Both the position numbers and the translations under genes were made by a program. Of a DNA stretch of 10,167 bases, positions 1-7,800 are shown one piece after another. The notes under the pieces were generated by a model. It worked only from the letters and a program-made list of their open reading frames with translations, was not told the DNA's origin and made no database searches. This DNA is from CAYZUC01 sp964481705 (GTDB lineage: Bacteria > Bacillota > Clostridia > Lachnospirales > Lachnospiraceae). Each line of letters opens with the position of its first letter. The first letter of the stretch is position 1. The DNA is taken from contig CAYZUC010000100.1 in assembly GCA_964481705.1 (NCBI GenBank), positions 1 through 10,167 on the forward strand, written 5' to 3'.

Positions 1-42
1 AATTATCTCATGAATATGGTATGATTTATAAGGTACTGGTGA

Positions 43-2598
43 TTGAGTACTTACGGTATTACGATATCAGGTGGCAGTTATCGCAAAACACCATATACAT
101 ACAGCGGTACAGCAGTGGTACGAAATGCAAGTGGTAACATAGTAACCGATTCCGTAAGTCTGGATTATATTTACTCCGGAACATTGAGGGGCGGACAGGC
201 CTATGAGGAAACGGATATTGCACCTTCCGAGGCGGGTGTTTATTTCTTGACGATTAAGGTGTCCGATAGTACAGAAGGATATGAGGGGTTATGTAAATAC
301 TCTTTTTCTATCGTTCCACAGATAATTCGGATTAAAGCGAATGACATACAAGTGGAAAAGGGAGCATCTTTACCACAGTTTTCCTGTCGTGTGGATGGAC
401 TTATGGAAGGGGATGTGTTTATTACGGAACCTTCTTTTCAATGTCGTGCAGATAATACACAGACAGAAGGATTATTTGAAATCATACCTACAGGTGCGAA
501 CGCCGGTAATAATTACAGTATCAGATATGAGAATGGTACACTACAAATCGGAAGTCCTGGGATTGTTGCGCAGGGAAATATAAGTAATTGGGATGGAGGA
601 ATACATTGGGAGATTGATGGATTTGGAAAGCTTACGGTAATAGGACATGGTAATTATGTAAGTAATTACTATTCCAATGCTCCTTGGTACGAATATGCGG
701 ATAAAATCAAGAGCGCCCAGATTAATCTGGATAAATTAACTACAACAAGATATATGTTTGCAGGATGCAAGAATTTGACTTCGGTTGATTTGTCCGGACT
801 TGATACATCACGAGTATTAGATATGACCTCTATGTTTACAGGCTGTTACAGACTTCCCTATATTGATTTAAGTACTATGGATACGCATTCCGTAACAGAC
901 ATGACTACTATGTTTAACCGATGCCGTAAACTCAATAATCTTGCGGTCGATTATTTAGATACAGGGAATGTAACTACAATGAGAAACATGTTCTCAGAAT
1001 GCAGCAGTCTTACAAGTCTTGATTTGCGTAATTTTAGCACGGAAAATGTCACTGACATGGCTTCTCTTTTTTATGGATGTACTTCTTTACAGTCGTTAAA
1101 TTTGAGCAATTTTGATACTTCGAAGGTAACAACGATGTCATATATGTTTTCTGGCTGTGAGAATATGTCTGTTATTGATGTTTCTGGTTTTGACACATCA
1201 TGCGTGACAGATATGCGGTCTATGTTTGCAAGGTGTTCTAAGGTTAAGAGTCTTGATTTGAGTCATTTTGTATCAACAGGTAATTGTAATTATGGTGGTA
1301 TGTTTGAGGCATGCTCAGCATTAAAACAAGTAAATGTAACGAGTCTCGATGTAAGAAATTCAGATTTGCAGTTTATGTTCTATGAGTGTTATGCTCTGGA
1401 AACCTTGGATTTAAGCTCTTTTGATATGAGTAATAGTACCAGCATGACGGGAATGATTCCCGGCTCGTTGAAGATTTTGCGATGTCCAACCCATTGTGCA
1501 GTTACGGAGCAATATGGGAATGATAGAGAATGGTATCGCGGAGCGGACGATATCGTGCATGGTATTCCAAATGTATCGGAGAGCATTACGTTATATCGTG
1601 ATGGTTATCCGGGCGATGGGGAGACAATGGGACTAGTGACAATATCAGGAATTAGTGCTCCTTCTGTATCTTACAATGGTAATGCTTATAGATATCATGG
1701 TACACCGATATTTATGGAGGATGGTGTTGGGGATGTAACAGATCAGATGGAGATTCAATATTTATATTCTGGTACGCTTACATCGGGTGAAAGATATGCC
1801 TTAAGTGAGGAAGCTCCTGTTCATGCAGGCACTTACACATTGACATTGAATGTATCTTCTCAGGATGGAGATTTTAGCAATCGTTATTACTATGATTTTA
1901 GTATTTATCAAATCTATGCGTCCGTGATTATTAACGATGTGGAGTTAATGTCTGGAAATGAAATCCCTGCAACGTGGGAATATAGGATAGAAGGCCTATT
2001 GAGTGGAGATACCCTTTTGCGTGCACCGATAATTACTTGTGAGGTAGAGAATTCTTTACATGTCGGTAATTTCAGAATTATCGGAAGTGGTGCGGATGCA
2101 GGCGCGGATTATATATTCTCATATCAATATGGCAATCTCAGAATCCGTAGTGAAGGAGGAGATGATCCGGGAGATGATCCAGGCGACAATCCAGGAGACA
2201 AACCTGAGGATAATCCGGAGCATAAGAGTGGAATCTGGATTCGTGGATTATCCAAAGCAGGCTATACTTATGCAGGAGGTGCAATTACTCCAGCGATAGA
2301 GGTTTGTAATGGGGATAAACTCCTTCGAAAAGATATAGATTATTCTATTTCCTATCGAAATAATCGAAATGTCGGAACGGCAATTGTTCAGGTGAAGGGA
2401 AAAGGAAATTACACAGGAAAGGATAAGGGAAAATTTGAGATTAAGAGAGCAAGCATTTCAGCGGCAGAAGTAAGGGAGAATTCCATTACTGTGAATACTG
2501 CAAAGCTTCCTTCCGAATTCACACCACAGCTGATTTATAATGGAGTCGTACTGAAAGAAAAAAGGATTATGTATATTCTCAAGCGAATGGAATATTAA
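43..2598 (+). CDS. BspA/DUF285 leucine-rich repeat surface protein, N-terminal part of a frameshifted gene
   Basis: Probable extracellular repeat protein, likely for adhesion or carbohydrate/host contact; this role is inferred from the family. Seen in the sequence: an Ig-like segment (residues ~4-92) followed by an MBG-like domain (~93-170, with the pattern GLMEGD...NYSIRYENGTLQI). Next come a cap of the kind that precedes BspA repeats (~178-225, with APWYEYADKI), nine DUF285 repeats (~231-472), a second Ig-like plus MBG-like pair (~528-702), an acidic DPGD linker (707-726) and one GxGNYTG domain (~731-806). The frame opens at a TTG directly after an in-frame TGA (40-42); a weak AAGG lies about 10 bases upstream. 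No signal peptide is visible, so the true N-terminus may be upstream and disconnected. The C-terminal 13 or so residues after the six-A run at 2558-2563 are out-of-frame sequence. The continuation lies in the -1 frame and leads into the 2676-3719 frame. Family assignment is confident; the start is not. Confidence 0.75.
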   Translation: MSTYGITISGGSYRKTPYTYSGTAVVRNASGNIVTDSVSLDYIYSGTLRGGQAYEETDIAPSEAGVYFLTIKVSDSTEGYEGLCKYSFSIVPQIIRIKANDIQVEKGASLPQFSCRVDGLMEGDVFITEPSFQCRADNTQTEGLFEIIPTGANAGNNYSIRYENGTLQIGSPGIVAQGNISNWDGGIHWEIDGFGKLTVIGHGNYVSNYYSNAPWYEYADKIKSAQINLDKLTTTRYMFAGCKNLTSVDLSGLDTSRVLDMTSMFTGCYRLPYIDLSTMDTHSVTDMTTMFNRCRKLNNLAVDYLDTGNVTTMRNMFSECSSLTSLDLRNFSTENVTDMASLFYGCTSLQSLNLSNFDTSKVTTMSYMFSGCENMSVIDVSGFDTSCVTDMRSMFARCSKVKSLDLSHFVSTGNCNYGGMFEACSALKQVNVTSLDVRNSDLQFMFYECYALETLDLSSFDMSNSTSMTGMIPGSLKILRCPTHCAVTEQYGNDREWYRGADDIVHGIPNVSESITLYRDGYPGDGETMGLVTISGISAPSVSYNGNAYRYHGTPIFMEDGVGDVTDQMEIQYLYSGTLTSGERYALSEEAPVHAGTYTLTLNVSSQDGDFSNRYYYDFSIYQIYASVIINDVELMSGNEIPATWEYRIEGLLSGDTLLRAPIITCEVENSLHVGNFRIIGSGADAGADYIFSYQYGNLRIRSEGGDDPGDDPGDNPGDKPEDNPEHKSGIWIRGLSKAGYTYAGGAITPAIEVCNGDKLLRKDIDYSISYRNNRNVGTAIVQVKGKGNYTGKDKGKFEIKRASISAAEVRENSITVNTAKLPSEFTPQLIYNGVVLKEKRIMYILKRMEY
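733..1458 (+). repeat. Nine DUF285/BspA-type leucine-rich repeats, 26 residues each
   Basis: The core MF (or LF) pairs fall at residues 238, 264, 290, 316, 342, 368, 394, 420 and 445. The period is therefore 26 residues (78 bp) with one 25-residue step at the end. The consensus is roughly VTDMxxMFxxCxxLxxLDLSxFDTS. A tenth, degenerate unit (GMIPGS, ~470) closes the array. The DNA copies are strongly diverged, so this is an old array rather than a recent expansion. DUF285 repeats occur in surface proteins of mycoplasmas, lactobacilli and Clostridia. Confidence 0.85.
2161..2220 (+). repeat. 12-bp tandem repeat encoding an acidic DPGD linker
   Basis: Five 12-bp units (GATGATCCGGGA-like) lie end to end and encode DDPG, DDPG, DNPG, DKPE, DNPE. 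They form a flexible acidic Pro/Gly linker between the second MBG-like domain and the first GxGNYTG domain. The period is a multiple of three, so unit gain or loss would keep the frame. Confidence 0.85.
2551..2569 (+). other. Frameshift junction at a run of six A
   Basis: Frame 1 reads CTG AAA GAA AAA AGG and stops at 2596-2598. The frame one base back reads AAG GAT TAT from 2562 and continues with good repeat-domain sequence to 3719. Seven A in place of six would give KEKKDYVYSQANG, matching the G/KDY turn of the sibling domains, and would make one frame of 1225 residues from 43 to 3719. The possible causes are a real 1-base deletion, a sequencing or assembly error in the homopolymer, or slippage at A-AAA-AGG. 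The heptamer is not a classical A-AAA-AAG slippery site in the needed phase, so programmed frameshifting is the least likely. Confidence 0.8.
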
Positions 2599-2675
2599 CA
2601 TTCTCGGGTATAGGCAACTTTGTTGGCACGATACAGAAACCGATATATTATAACGAGAAATTTACTCCGGTACCG

Positions 2676-3719
2676 ATGTCAAAAGTCAAAGTAAAAGGAC
2701 TTCCGTCGACTATGGTATACACCGGAAATGAAATATCGTTTACGGAACAACAAATATCTCAATGCTCCATTCGTTACAAAGACAGACCACTTACTAGATC
2801 GGATTTTGATATTGTTTACGCAAACAATAAAAATGTTGGCACAGCTACTGTATTATTCTTGGGTAAAGGAAATTATACCGGAAGTGTGAAAAAGACCTTC
2901 CGGGTAGTACCTAACATAACGAAATCCTTTGATTTATCAAGTGAGGACGGATTTGAAGTCGCTTATGAAAAAGATGGTACAACCCTGCATAATTTACTTG
3001 TGTCCATGAATGGAATCAGACTATATGAAGGCCGAGATTATGTGGTAAAGTATAAAAAGAACAAGAAATGCGGGACAGCGGAAGTGATTGTGACAGGAAG
3101 AGGGAATTATAAAGGTTTGAAAACAACCCGTCAATTTATAATCGTAGCGGCAAAACTTAGTTCGTGTACAATAAAAGTATCTGATGTACCATACTTAGGA
3201 AAAGCAGGTAATTATACTTCAAGCCCTCTTATTTTTGATGCAGCGAATGGGAAGCGTCTTCAAATGGGAAAGGACTATAAGAAACTCACGTATAGAAGCT
3301 ACATTTATGAAAAAGCTGGACAATTTATAACATTTCGAAAGAAGAATGACCTTCCTATGGGAGCAGTGGTCCGCGTTACATTGGAGGGATGCGGTAATTA
3401 TACTGGAGAGCTGGCTGTACAATACCATGTAGTTCGTCAAACAATGAAAAAAGCTAAAGTCAAAATACGAACCCATCAATACAATGGTGAAGCTATATCG
3501 CCAGATGCAAAAGACATCATTGTTAAAATTGGCAAGAAACAGCTAGAATATGGAAAAGATTATATCGTTGAAGGCTGCTACAACAATGTAAATAAAGGAA
3601 ATGCTACGATTGTTTTAAAGGGAATTGGAGAGTATTCAGGTTATAAGAGTGGAGTTTTCCGCATTCAATCTATGAATTTTTTTGAAAAGCTATTTGAAAG
3701 TATTGCTGCCTTTACATAG
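2676..3719 (+). CDS. C-terminal part of the same surface protein: GxGNYTG Ig-like repeat domains
   Basis: This is the continuation of the upstream repeat protein in another frame. Its frame is open from before 2562, and the stretch 2562-2675 reads KDYVYSQANGILTFSGIGNF..., which is exactly the missing half of the domain cut at 2598. The ATG at 2676 is merely the first ATG and has no ribosome binding site, so it is probably not a real start. About four further domains of 75-90 residues follow. Each has a basic or polar strand, a GKDY/GRDY-like turn, a NN-NVGTA-like strand and a GKGNYTG-like turn (GKGNYTG, GRGNYKG, GCGNYTG, GIGEYSG). Such domains are common in secreted Clostridia proteins and are thought to be beta-sandwich spacers. 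No LPXTG motif, SLH domain or other wall anchor is seen. The protein ends in a short hydrophobic/amphipathic tail (MNFFEKLFESIAAF), so surface attachment, if any, is unexplained. Confidence 0.7.
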   Translation: MSKVKVKGLPSTMVYTGNEISFTEQQISQCSIRYKDRPLTRSDFDIVYANNKNVGTATVLFLGKGNYTGSVKKTFRVVPNITKSFDLSSEDGFEVAYEKDGTTLHNLLVSMNGIRLYEGRDYVVKYKKNKKCGTAEVIVTGRGNYKGLKTTRQFIIVAAKLSSCTIKVSDVPYLGKAGNYTSSPLIFDAANGKRLQMGKDYKKLTYRSYIYEKAGQFITFRKKNDLPMGAVVRVTLEGCGNYTGELAVQYHVVRQTMKKAKVKIRTHQYNGEAISPDAKDIIVKIGKKQLEYGKDYIVEGCYNNVNKGNATIVLKGIGEYSGYKSGVFRIQSMNFFEKLFESIAAFT

Positions 3720-3722
3720 TAT
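3694..3722 (+). promoter_or_regulatory. Possible sigma-A promoter for the padR-like gene
   Basis: TTGAAA (3694-3699) and TAGTAT (3717-3722) are separated by 17 bp, within the last codons and stop of the surface gene. The match is 5/6 and 4/6 to consensus. It would give a leader of about 48 bases before the GTG at 3778. A second TAGTAT at 3722-3727 overlaps. No terminator is visible between the surface gene and the regulator, so read-through transcription is also possible. Confidence 0.35.
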
Positions 3723-3760
3723 AGTATTCGCATGGTATGAGTATTCATGTTCTGCAGTTA

Positions 3761-3768
3761 AAAGGAGG
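3761..3768 (+). promoter_or_regulatory. Ribosome binding site deciding the padR-like start
   Basis: AAAGGAGG is a near-perfect Shine-Dalgarno sequence 9 bases before the GTG at 3778. It argues for that GTG over the upstream in-frame ATG at 3682, which lies inside the preceding gene and lacks such a site. Confidence 0.85.
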
Positions 3769-3777
3769 AAAAGAGAA

Positions 3778-4311
3778 GTGGCAATCAGGAATAAGTCTAT
3801 GTATGCAATACTGGGGATTTTAAACATTACACCCAGTACGGGATATGATATAAAGAAGTACTGTGATACCGTTTTGACCGGATTCTGGAATGAAAACTAT
3901 GGACATATTTACCCGACATTAAAGGTGCTGTCTGACAAAGGGATGATCAGCACCGTTGAACAGCAGGAAAGTGATGGCAAGATTCAATACCAGATTACAG
4001 AAAAGGGAAAGGAAGAATTGAATTGCTGGCTCTTGGAGAATACAGAACCACAACCTATGCGTTCAGAATTTATGTTGAAATTCATTTTTTCCAGTAATCA
4101 ATCGTCGGAACAAATCAAGAAAATGCTCATGGATTATAAAGCGCTTCATGAAAAAAAGATAGAGAAATATCAAGAAATGCTTGAAAAGCTGCAGAACGGG
4201 GAACCGAGTATTACGCCTGAGCGGAAGCGGTTTTTACGTGCGGTGCTAAGGAGAGGCGTTTTGTCAGATCAAGCAGTGATTGATTGGTGTGAGGAAACCT
4301 TGGGGGAATGA
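3778..4311 (+). CDS. PadR-family transcriptional regulator
   Basis: A 177-residue DNA-binding regulator. Residues ~8-82 form the PadR winged helix: YAILGIL, then the GYDIKKY helix, the recognition region GHIYPTLKVLSDKGMI, and a beta wing ending YQITEKGKEEL. Residues ~90-177 are a helical C-terminal dimerisation domain of the Vir_act_alpha_C type (MRSEFMLKFIF..., then a long charged helix DYKALHEKKIEKYQEMLEKL). Length and layout match the subclass with this C-terminal domain. The start is the GTG with the strong ribosome binding site; extending to ATG 3682 would add about 32 residues that do not look like PadR. PadR proteins usually repress transporters or stress genes and often their own gene. 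No ligand or target can be read here. It is co-directional with the genes on both sides, but a separate promoter follows it, so a link to the downstream signalling operon is unproven. Confidence 0.9.
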   Translation: MAIRNKSMYAILGILNITPSTGYDIKKYCDTVLTGFWNENYGHIYPTLKVLSDKGMISTVEQQESDGKIQYQITEKGKEELNCWLLENTEPQPMRSEFMLKFIFSSNQSSEQIKKMLMDYKALHEKKIEKYQEMLEKLQNGEPSITPERKRFLRAVLRRGVLSDQAVIDWCEETLGE

Positions 4312-4446
4312 TAAACGGACAGATTTGGGAACCTCTATTTTGAGGACTTTACAAATCTTGGTGCACATAATAAAATAGAAATAGTAAGTTAATTTGATAG
4401 AAAAATAAATATTAGGAAACAATTTTTAGGGGGATGTTAGAGCTTT
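4312..4446 (+). other. Intergenic region between padR-like gene and Hpt gene
   Basis: 135 bases, strongly A/T-rich in the second half. It holds the promoter described separately and the G-rich ribosome binding site AGGGGG (4428-4433). A small inverted repeat CCTC (4332-4335)/GAGG (4342-4345) with a 6-base loop is too short, and not followed by a T run, to be called a terminator. No riboswitch or RNA gene is recognised. Confidence 0.6.
4348..4376 (+). promoter_or_regulatory. Sigma-A-type promoter for the signalling operon
   Basis: TTTACA (4348-4353), a 17-bp spacer, then TAAAAT (4371-4376). Both hexamers match consensus at 5/6 or close to it. Transcription would start near 4383 and leave an A/T-rich leader of about 64 bases before the Hpt ATG. 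This is the only gap before the three closely spaced signalling genes, consistent with it being the operon promoter. Confidence 0.65.
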
Positions 4447-4818
4447 ATGGATAAAAAATTATATGATTGTCTTGTGTTGGAGGAGACGGATGTTGAAGGG
4501 GCATTAAAGAGGCTTGCAGGAGATGAGGATTTATATTGTTCGCTGTTGGCTCAGTTTTTAGTAGATCATACAATGAACAGTTTGAGTGTGGCGATTCGCG
4601 ATCAAGATATAGAGGCGGCAGTCACTGCAGCACATGCTTTGAAGGGGCTGACTGCAAATCTGGGATTGATTCCATTAAGCTATAGTATTTCGAATCTGGT
4701 CGTGCTGCTTCGGTCAGGCGGTAGGGATGAGATTGAGGAGTCTTATCAGGTGGTGGTTCGCTATTATAAGGATATCATTGCAGTGATTCAGAATCATATG
4801 GACGTATTATCACATTAG
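4447..4818 (+). CDS. Stand-alone Hpt (histidine phosphotransfer) protein
   Basis: A 123-residue single-domain protein. The motif AAHALKGLTANLGL (residues 61-74) is the Hpt signature, with His63 as the expected phospho-accepting residue and the conserved K66, G67 and N71. The rest fits the all-helical Hpt bundle: an N-terminal helix (EGALKRLAGDEDLYCSLLAQFL) and C-terminal helices (SYSISNLVVLLRSG..., SYQVVVRYYKDIIAVIQNH). Hpt proteins shuttle phosphoryl groups between receiver domains in a cytoplasmic phosphorelay. The ATG is the first possible start, because an in-frame TAG lies at 4438-4440. The G-rich site at 4428-4433 is 13 bases away, rather far. It leads an operon whose next gene, 19 bases on, ends in a receiver domain, the natural partner of this Hpt. 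Which receivers it serves is inference. Confidence 0.9.
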   Translation: MDKKLYDCLVLEETDVEGALKRLAGDEDLYCSLLAQFLVDHTMNSLSVAIRDQDIEAAVTAAHALKGLTANLGLIPLSYSISNLVVLLRSGGRDEIEESYQVVVRYYKDIIAVIQNHMDVLSH

Positions 4819-4837
4819 AGGCGGGGGGATACATAAG

Positions 4838-7800
4838 ATGGATAAGATAAACGAAAAAATAAAAAGTGAACACACGAAAAGTGAACACACGAAAAGTGAA
4901 CACACGAAAAGTGAAGAGAAGAAAAACAAACAGTCGAAAAGTGATCAGACGGAAACAAAAGAACGAAAAGATAAACAGGTAGATGATAGCAAGATAGAGA
5001 GTAAAAAGAAGACAGCTAAGAAAACGAGTCAGGAATCTATCAAAGAGATTATGGAGCCAAAGCATTACATTGTAGGAATCGGCGCGTCGGCAGGAGGCTT
5101 GGAGGCTCTTCAAAAACTGCTGATGGCGTTACCGGCGAATACCGGATTTCCATATTTGATTGTCCAACATCTCTCTCCCGATTATAAGAGTATGTTGAGC
5201 GAAATTTTGGGTAAGTATACTGAGATGCCTGTTATGGAAGTAGAAGAAGGCATGGATGTTAAGCCAAACTGTGTATATATCATACAACCAGGTAAAAACA
5301 TGCGTATTTCGCGTGGTAAGATTATCCTTACATCACAAAATGAGCATGAGCTGAACCTTCCTATTGATTTGTTTTTTAAATCACTGGCGGAGGAAGCGCA
5401 GGCAGGTGCGATTGCGGTTGTACTATCTGGTACAGGGTCGGATGGTACCAATGGTATTAAGAAGATCAAGGAAAATGACGGTATGATTCTGGTTCAGGAT
5501 TATGATACCGCCAAGTTTGATGGTATGCCAAGAAGTGCGATGAGGACAGGTCTTGTTGATGCGCAGCTGAGTCCCGAGGGCATAGCCTTGGAATTGATGC
5601 ATATTGCGAATGCTTTTAAAATGCTTGAAATGATGAACTTTAAGACAGAGCGACAAATTGATGATGAGTTGATGAAGAAGATTTACTATGTCTTAAAGAA
5701 GGTCAGCAATGTTAACTTTACCCATTATAAAAAGTCCACTATCATTCGTAGAATAGAGCGTCGTATGATGCTGACTCATAAGGATACGCTGGCTGATTAT
5801 GTGGAGTATCTGTATGATACGCCGACTGAGGTGAAGACACTTTCTAAGGAGGTTTTAATTGGAGTGACGAATTTCTTCCGTGATCCGGAGTTTTTCCAGG
5901 CACTGAAGGAAGAAGCAATTCAGAATATTGTAATGAAGAGCAGTAAGGAAGAGACGATTCGTGTTTGGGTAGCCGGATGTTCTACCGGTGAAGAAGCTTA
6001 CTCTATTGCCATTATGTTTCTCGAGGTGATGGAGACGCTGAAAATGAGACGTAACGTCAAGATTTTTGCGACTGATCTGGATGTGGAATCCATTACGATT
6101 GCAGGTAAGGGTGTCTATGGAGACAGTATTATCGATAATGTCTCTCCTGTGAGACTTTCCAGATATTTTACACATACGAATAATACGTATACGGTTAATC
6201 GTGATTTGAGAAAGATGATTGTTTTTTCTCCTCACAATGTATTTCAGGATCCTCCTTTTGGAAAGCTGGATTTGATTTCCTGTAGAAATATGCTGATTTA
6301 TTTTCAGGTTGTTTTACAGAATGATTTATTTGCAATTTTTCACTCAGCATTAAAAGAAGGTGGATATCTGTTCCTTGGCAAGTCGGAAGCGATTGGTGCT
6401 TTTACCGAGGCGTTCCCAGTTGTTGATGCAGTTTCCAAGATATTCACACATCGTAAGGATGTCAAGATCGCCGGAACGAAATTCGTGCCATATCTTCAGA
6501 CAAATTTCCTCGAGGAGGATTTGACCGATGAGATTGATGACAGATTTGTACGTCAGGCACTTCCGGGAGCAGTAAGTGTCAAATCTGAAGAACTCATTGA
6601 TCTTTCTTTGCTGGAGCAATTTATGCCGGCTTGTTTGATTGTAAATAAAAAGAATGAGATTATACATATCTTCGGGGAGAACAGTAATTATGTCCATATC
6701 TCGGTAGGTAAGTTCAGCAATCTGATTTATGATGTTATTACAGAAGGGTTGAAGGTTCCGGTCTCTACTCTACTGAAGGAATCACGTGATACGAATATGA
6801 AGGTGCAGTATAGGGACATTCATTTTAAAGGTGAGCGTGAGGATTCGATTATTAACCTGACTGCAATGCCGGTTGGGGATAAGAATGGTGGAGAAGAAAA
6901 TCTTTTTGCATTAATCTTTTCAGAGATGCAGCAGCGTGGTAACTTGGAAAATGCTGTTCCTTATGAGATCGATCGCGTGTCATCTCAGAGAATTACTGAC
7001 CTTGAACAGGAACTGTTGGATGTTCAGGGAAAGCTGGATCGAAGCATCGCAGAACAGGAATGCGTCAACGAGGAATTACAGGCAGCTAACGAAGAGTTAC
7101 TGACAGCTAATGAGGAGCTACAGAGTTCAAATGAAGAGTTACAGTCCGTCAATGAAGAGCTTTATACGGTAAACTCGGAGTATCAGTTAAAAATGACAGA
7201 GCTCAATGATTTGAATGATGATATTGCTAACTTCCTGTCAACTACGTTGATTGGTATTATTTTTGTAGATAATAAGCTGAATTTAAGGAGATATACCGAT
7301 TATGTTACGACAGAATTCAGTGTTATGGATCATGATATTGGAAGATCTTTGAAGTTCATTTCGTATCATTTTCCGACGATTGATATATCGGAAATCTGTG
7401 ATAATGTTTTGAAGACGCTGGTTCCGGATGAGAGAGAGGTGACCACCAGCAAGAATAAGACATTTCTAATGCGTGTTGCTCCATACCGTTCTACGGAGAA
7501 TAAGATTCTGGGCTGTGTCATTACATTAGTAGACACCACGACGCAGAAGATTGGCATTCAAAAGCTGCAGAGCACGGAGGAGAAGCTGACGCTCGTTCAG
7601 CAGGCAAATAAGGAAAAAAGTGGTTATCTGACACACATAGCACATGAGATGCACAATCCTATGGGAGTGCTTCGCAAACTTGCAGAAGATTATGGCAAGG
7701 ATGAGGATCCAAAGAAGTTGAAGGATGCAATGGAACAAATGACAAATGCGATTGAGCAAATGTCGTTAATTGTGAATGATATTTCGGAGGCGGCTGAAAT

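Noticed and set aside
2557..2640. Programmed -1 ribosomal frameshifting at the six-A run with a downstream hairpin
   Set aside because: The slippery heptamer is not canonical in the required phase, and the only nearby inverted repeat (GAATG/CATTC) is a weak 5-bp stem.
3682..3777. Longer N-terminus of the PadR-like protein from ATG 3682
   Set aside because: It overlaps the upstream gene, has no good ribosome binding site, and the added residues do not resemble PadR; GTG 3778 has a strong site.
4332..4345. Inverted repeat CCTC/GAGG with a 6-base loop after the padR-like gene, considered as a terminator
   Set aside because: The stem is only 4 bp and no run of T follows.
4434..4454. Tiny leader frame ATG TTA GAG CTT TAT GGA TAA overlapping the Hpt start
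   Set aside because: Its ATG directly abuts the G-run, leaving no room for ribosome binding, and six codons give no support for a leader peptide.
4775..5113. Opposite-strand open frame rich in Phe/Leu over the start of the CheB-CheR gene
   Set aside because: It is the complement of the lysine-rich repeat tail; its repeated FTFRVFTFRVF pattern arises from the 15-bp repeat and it has no supported start.
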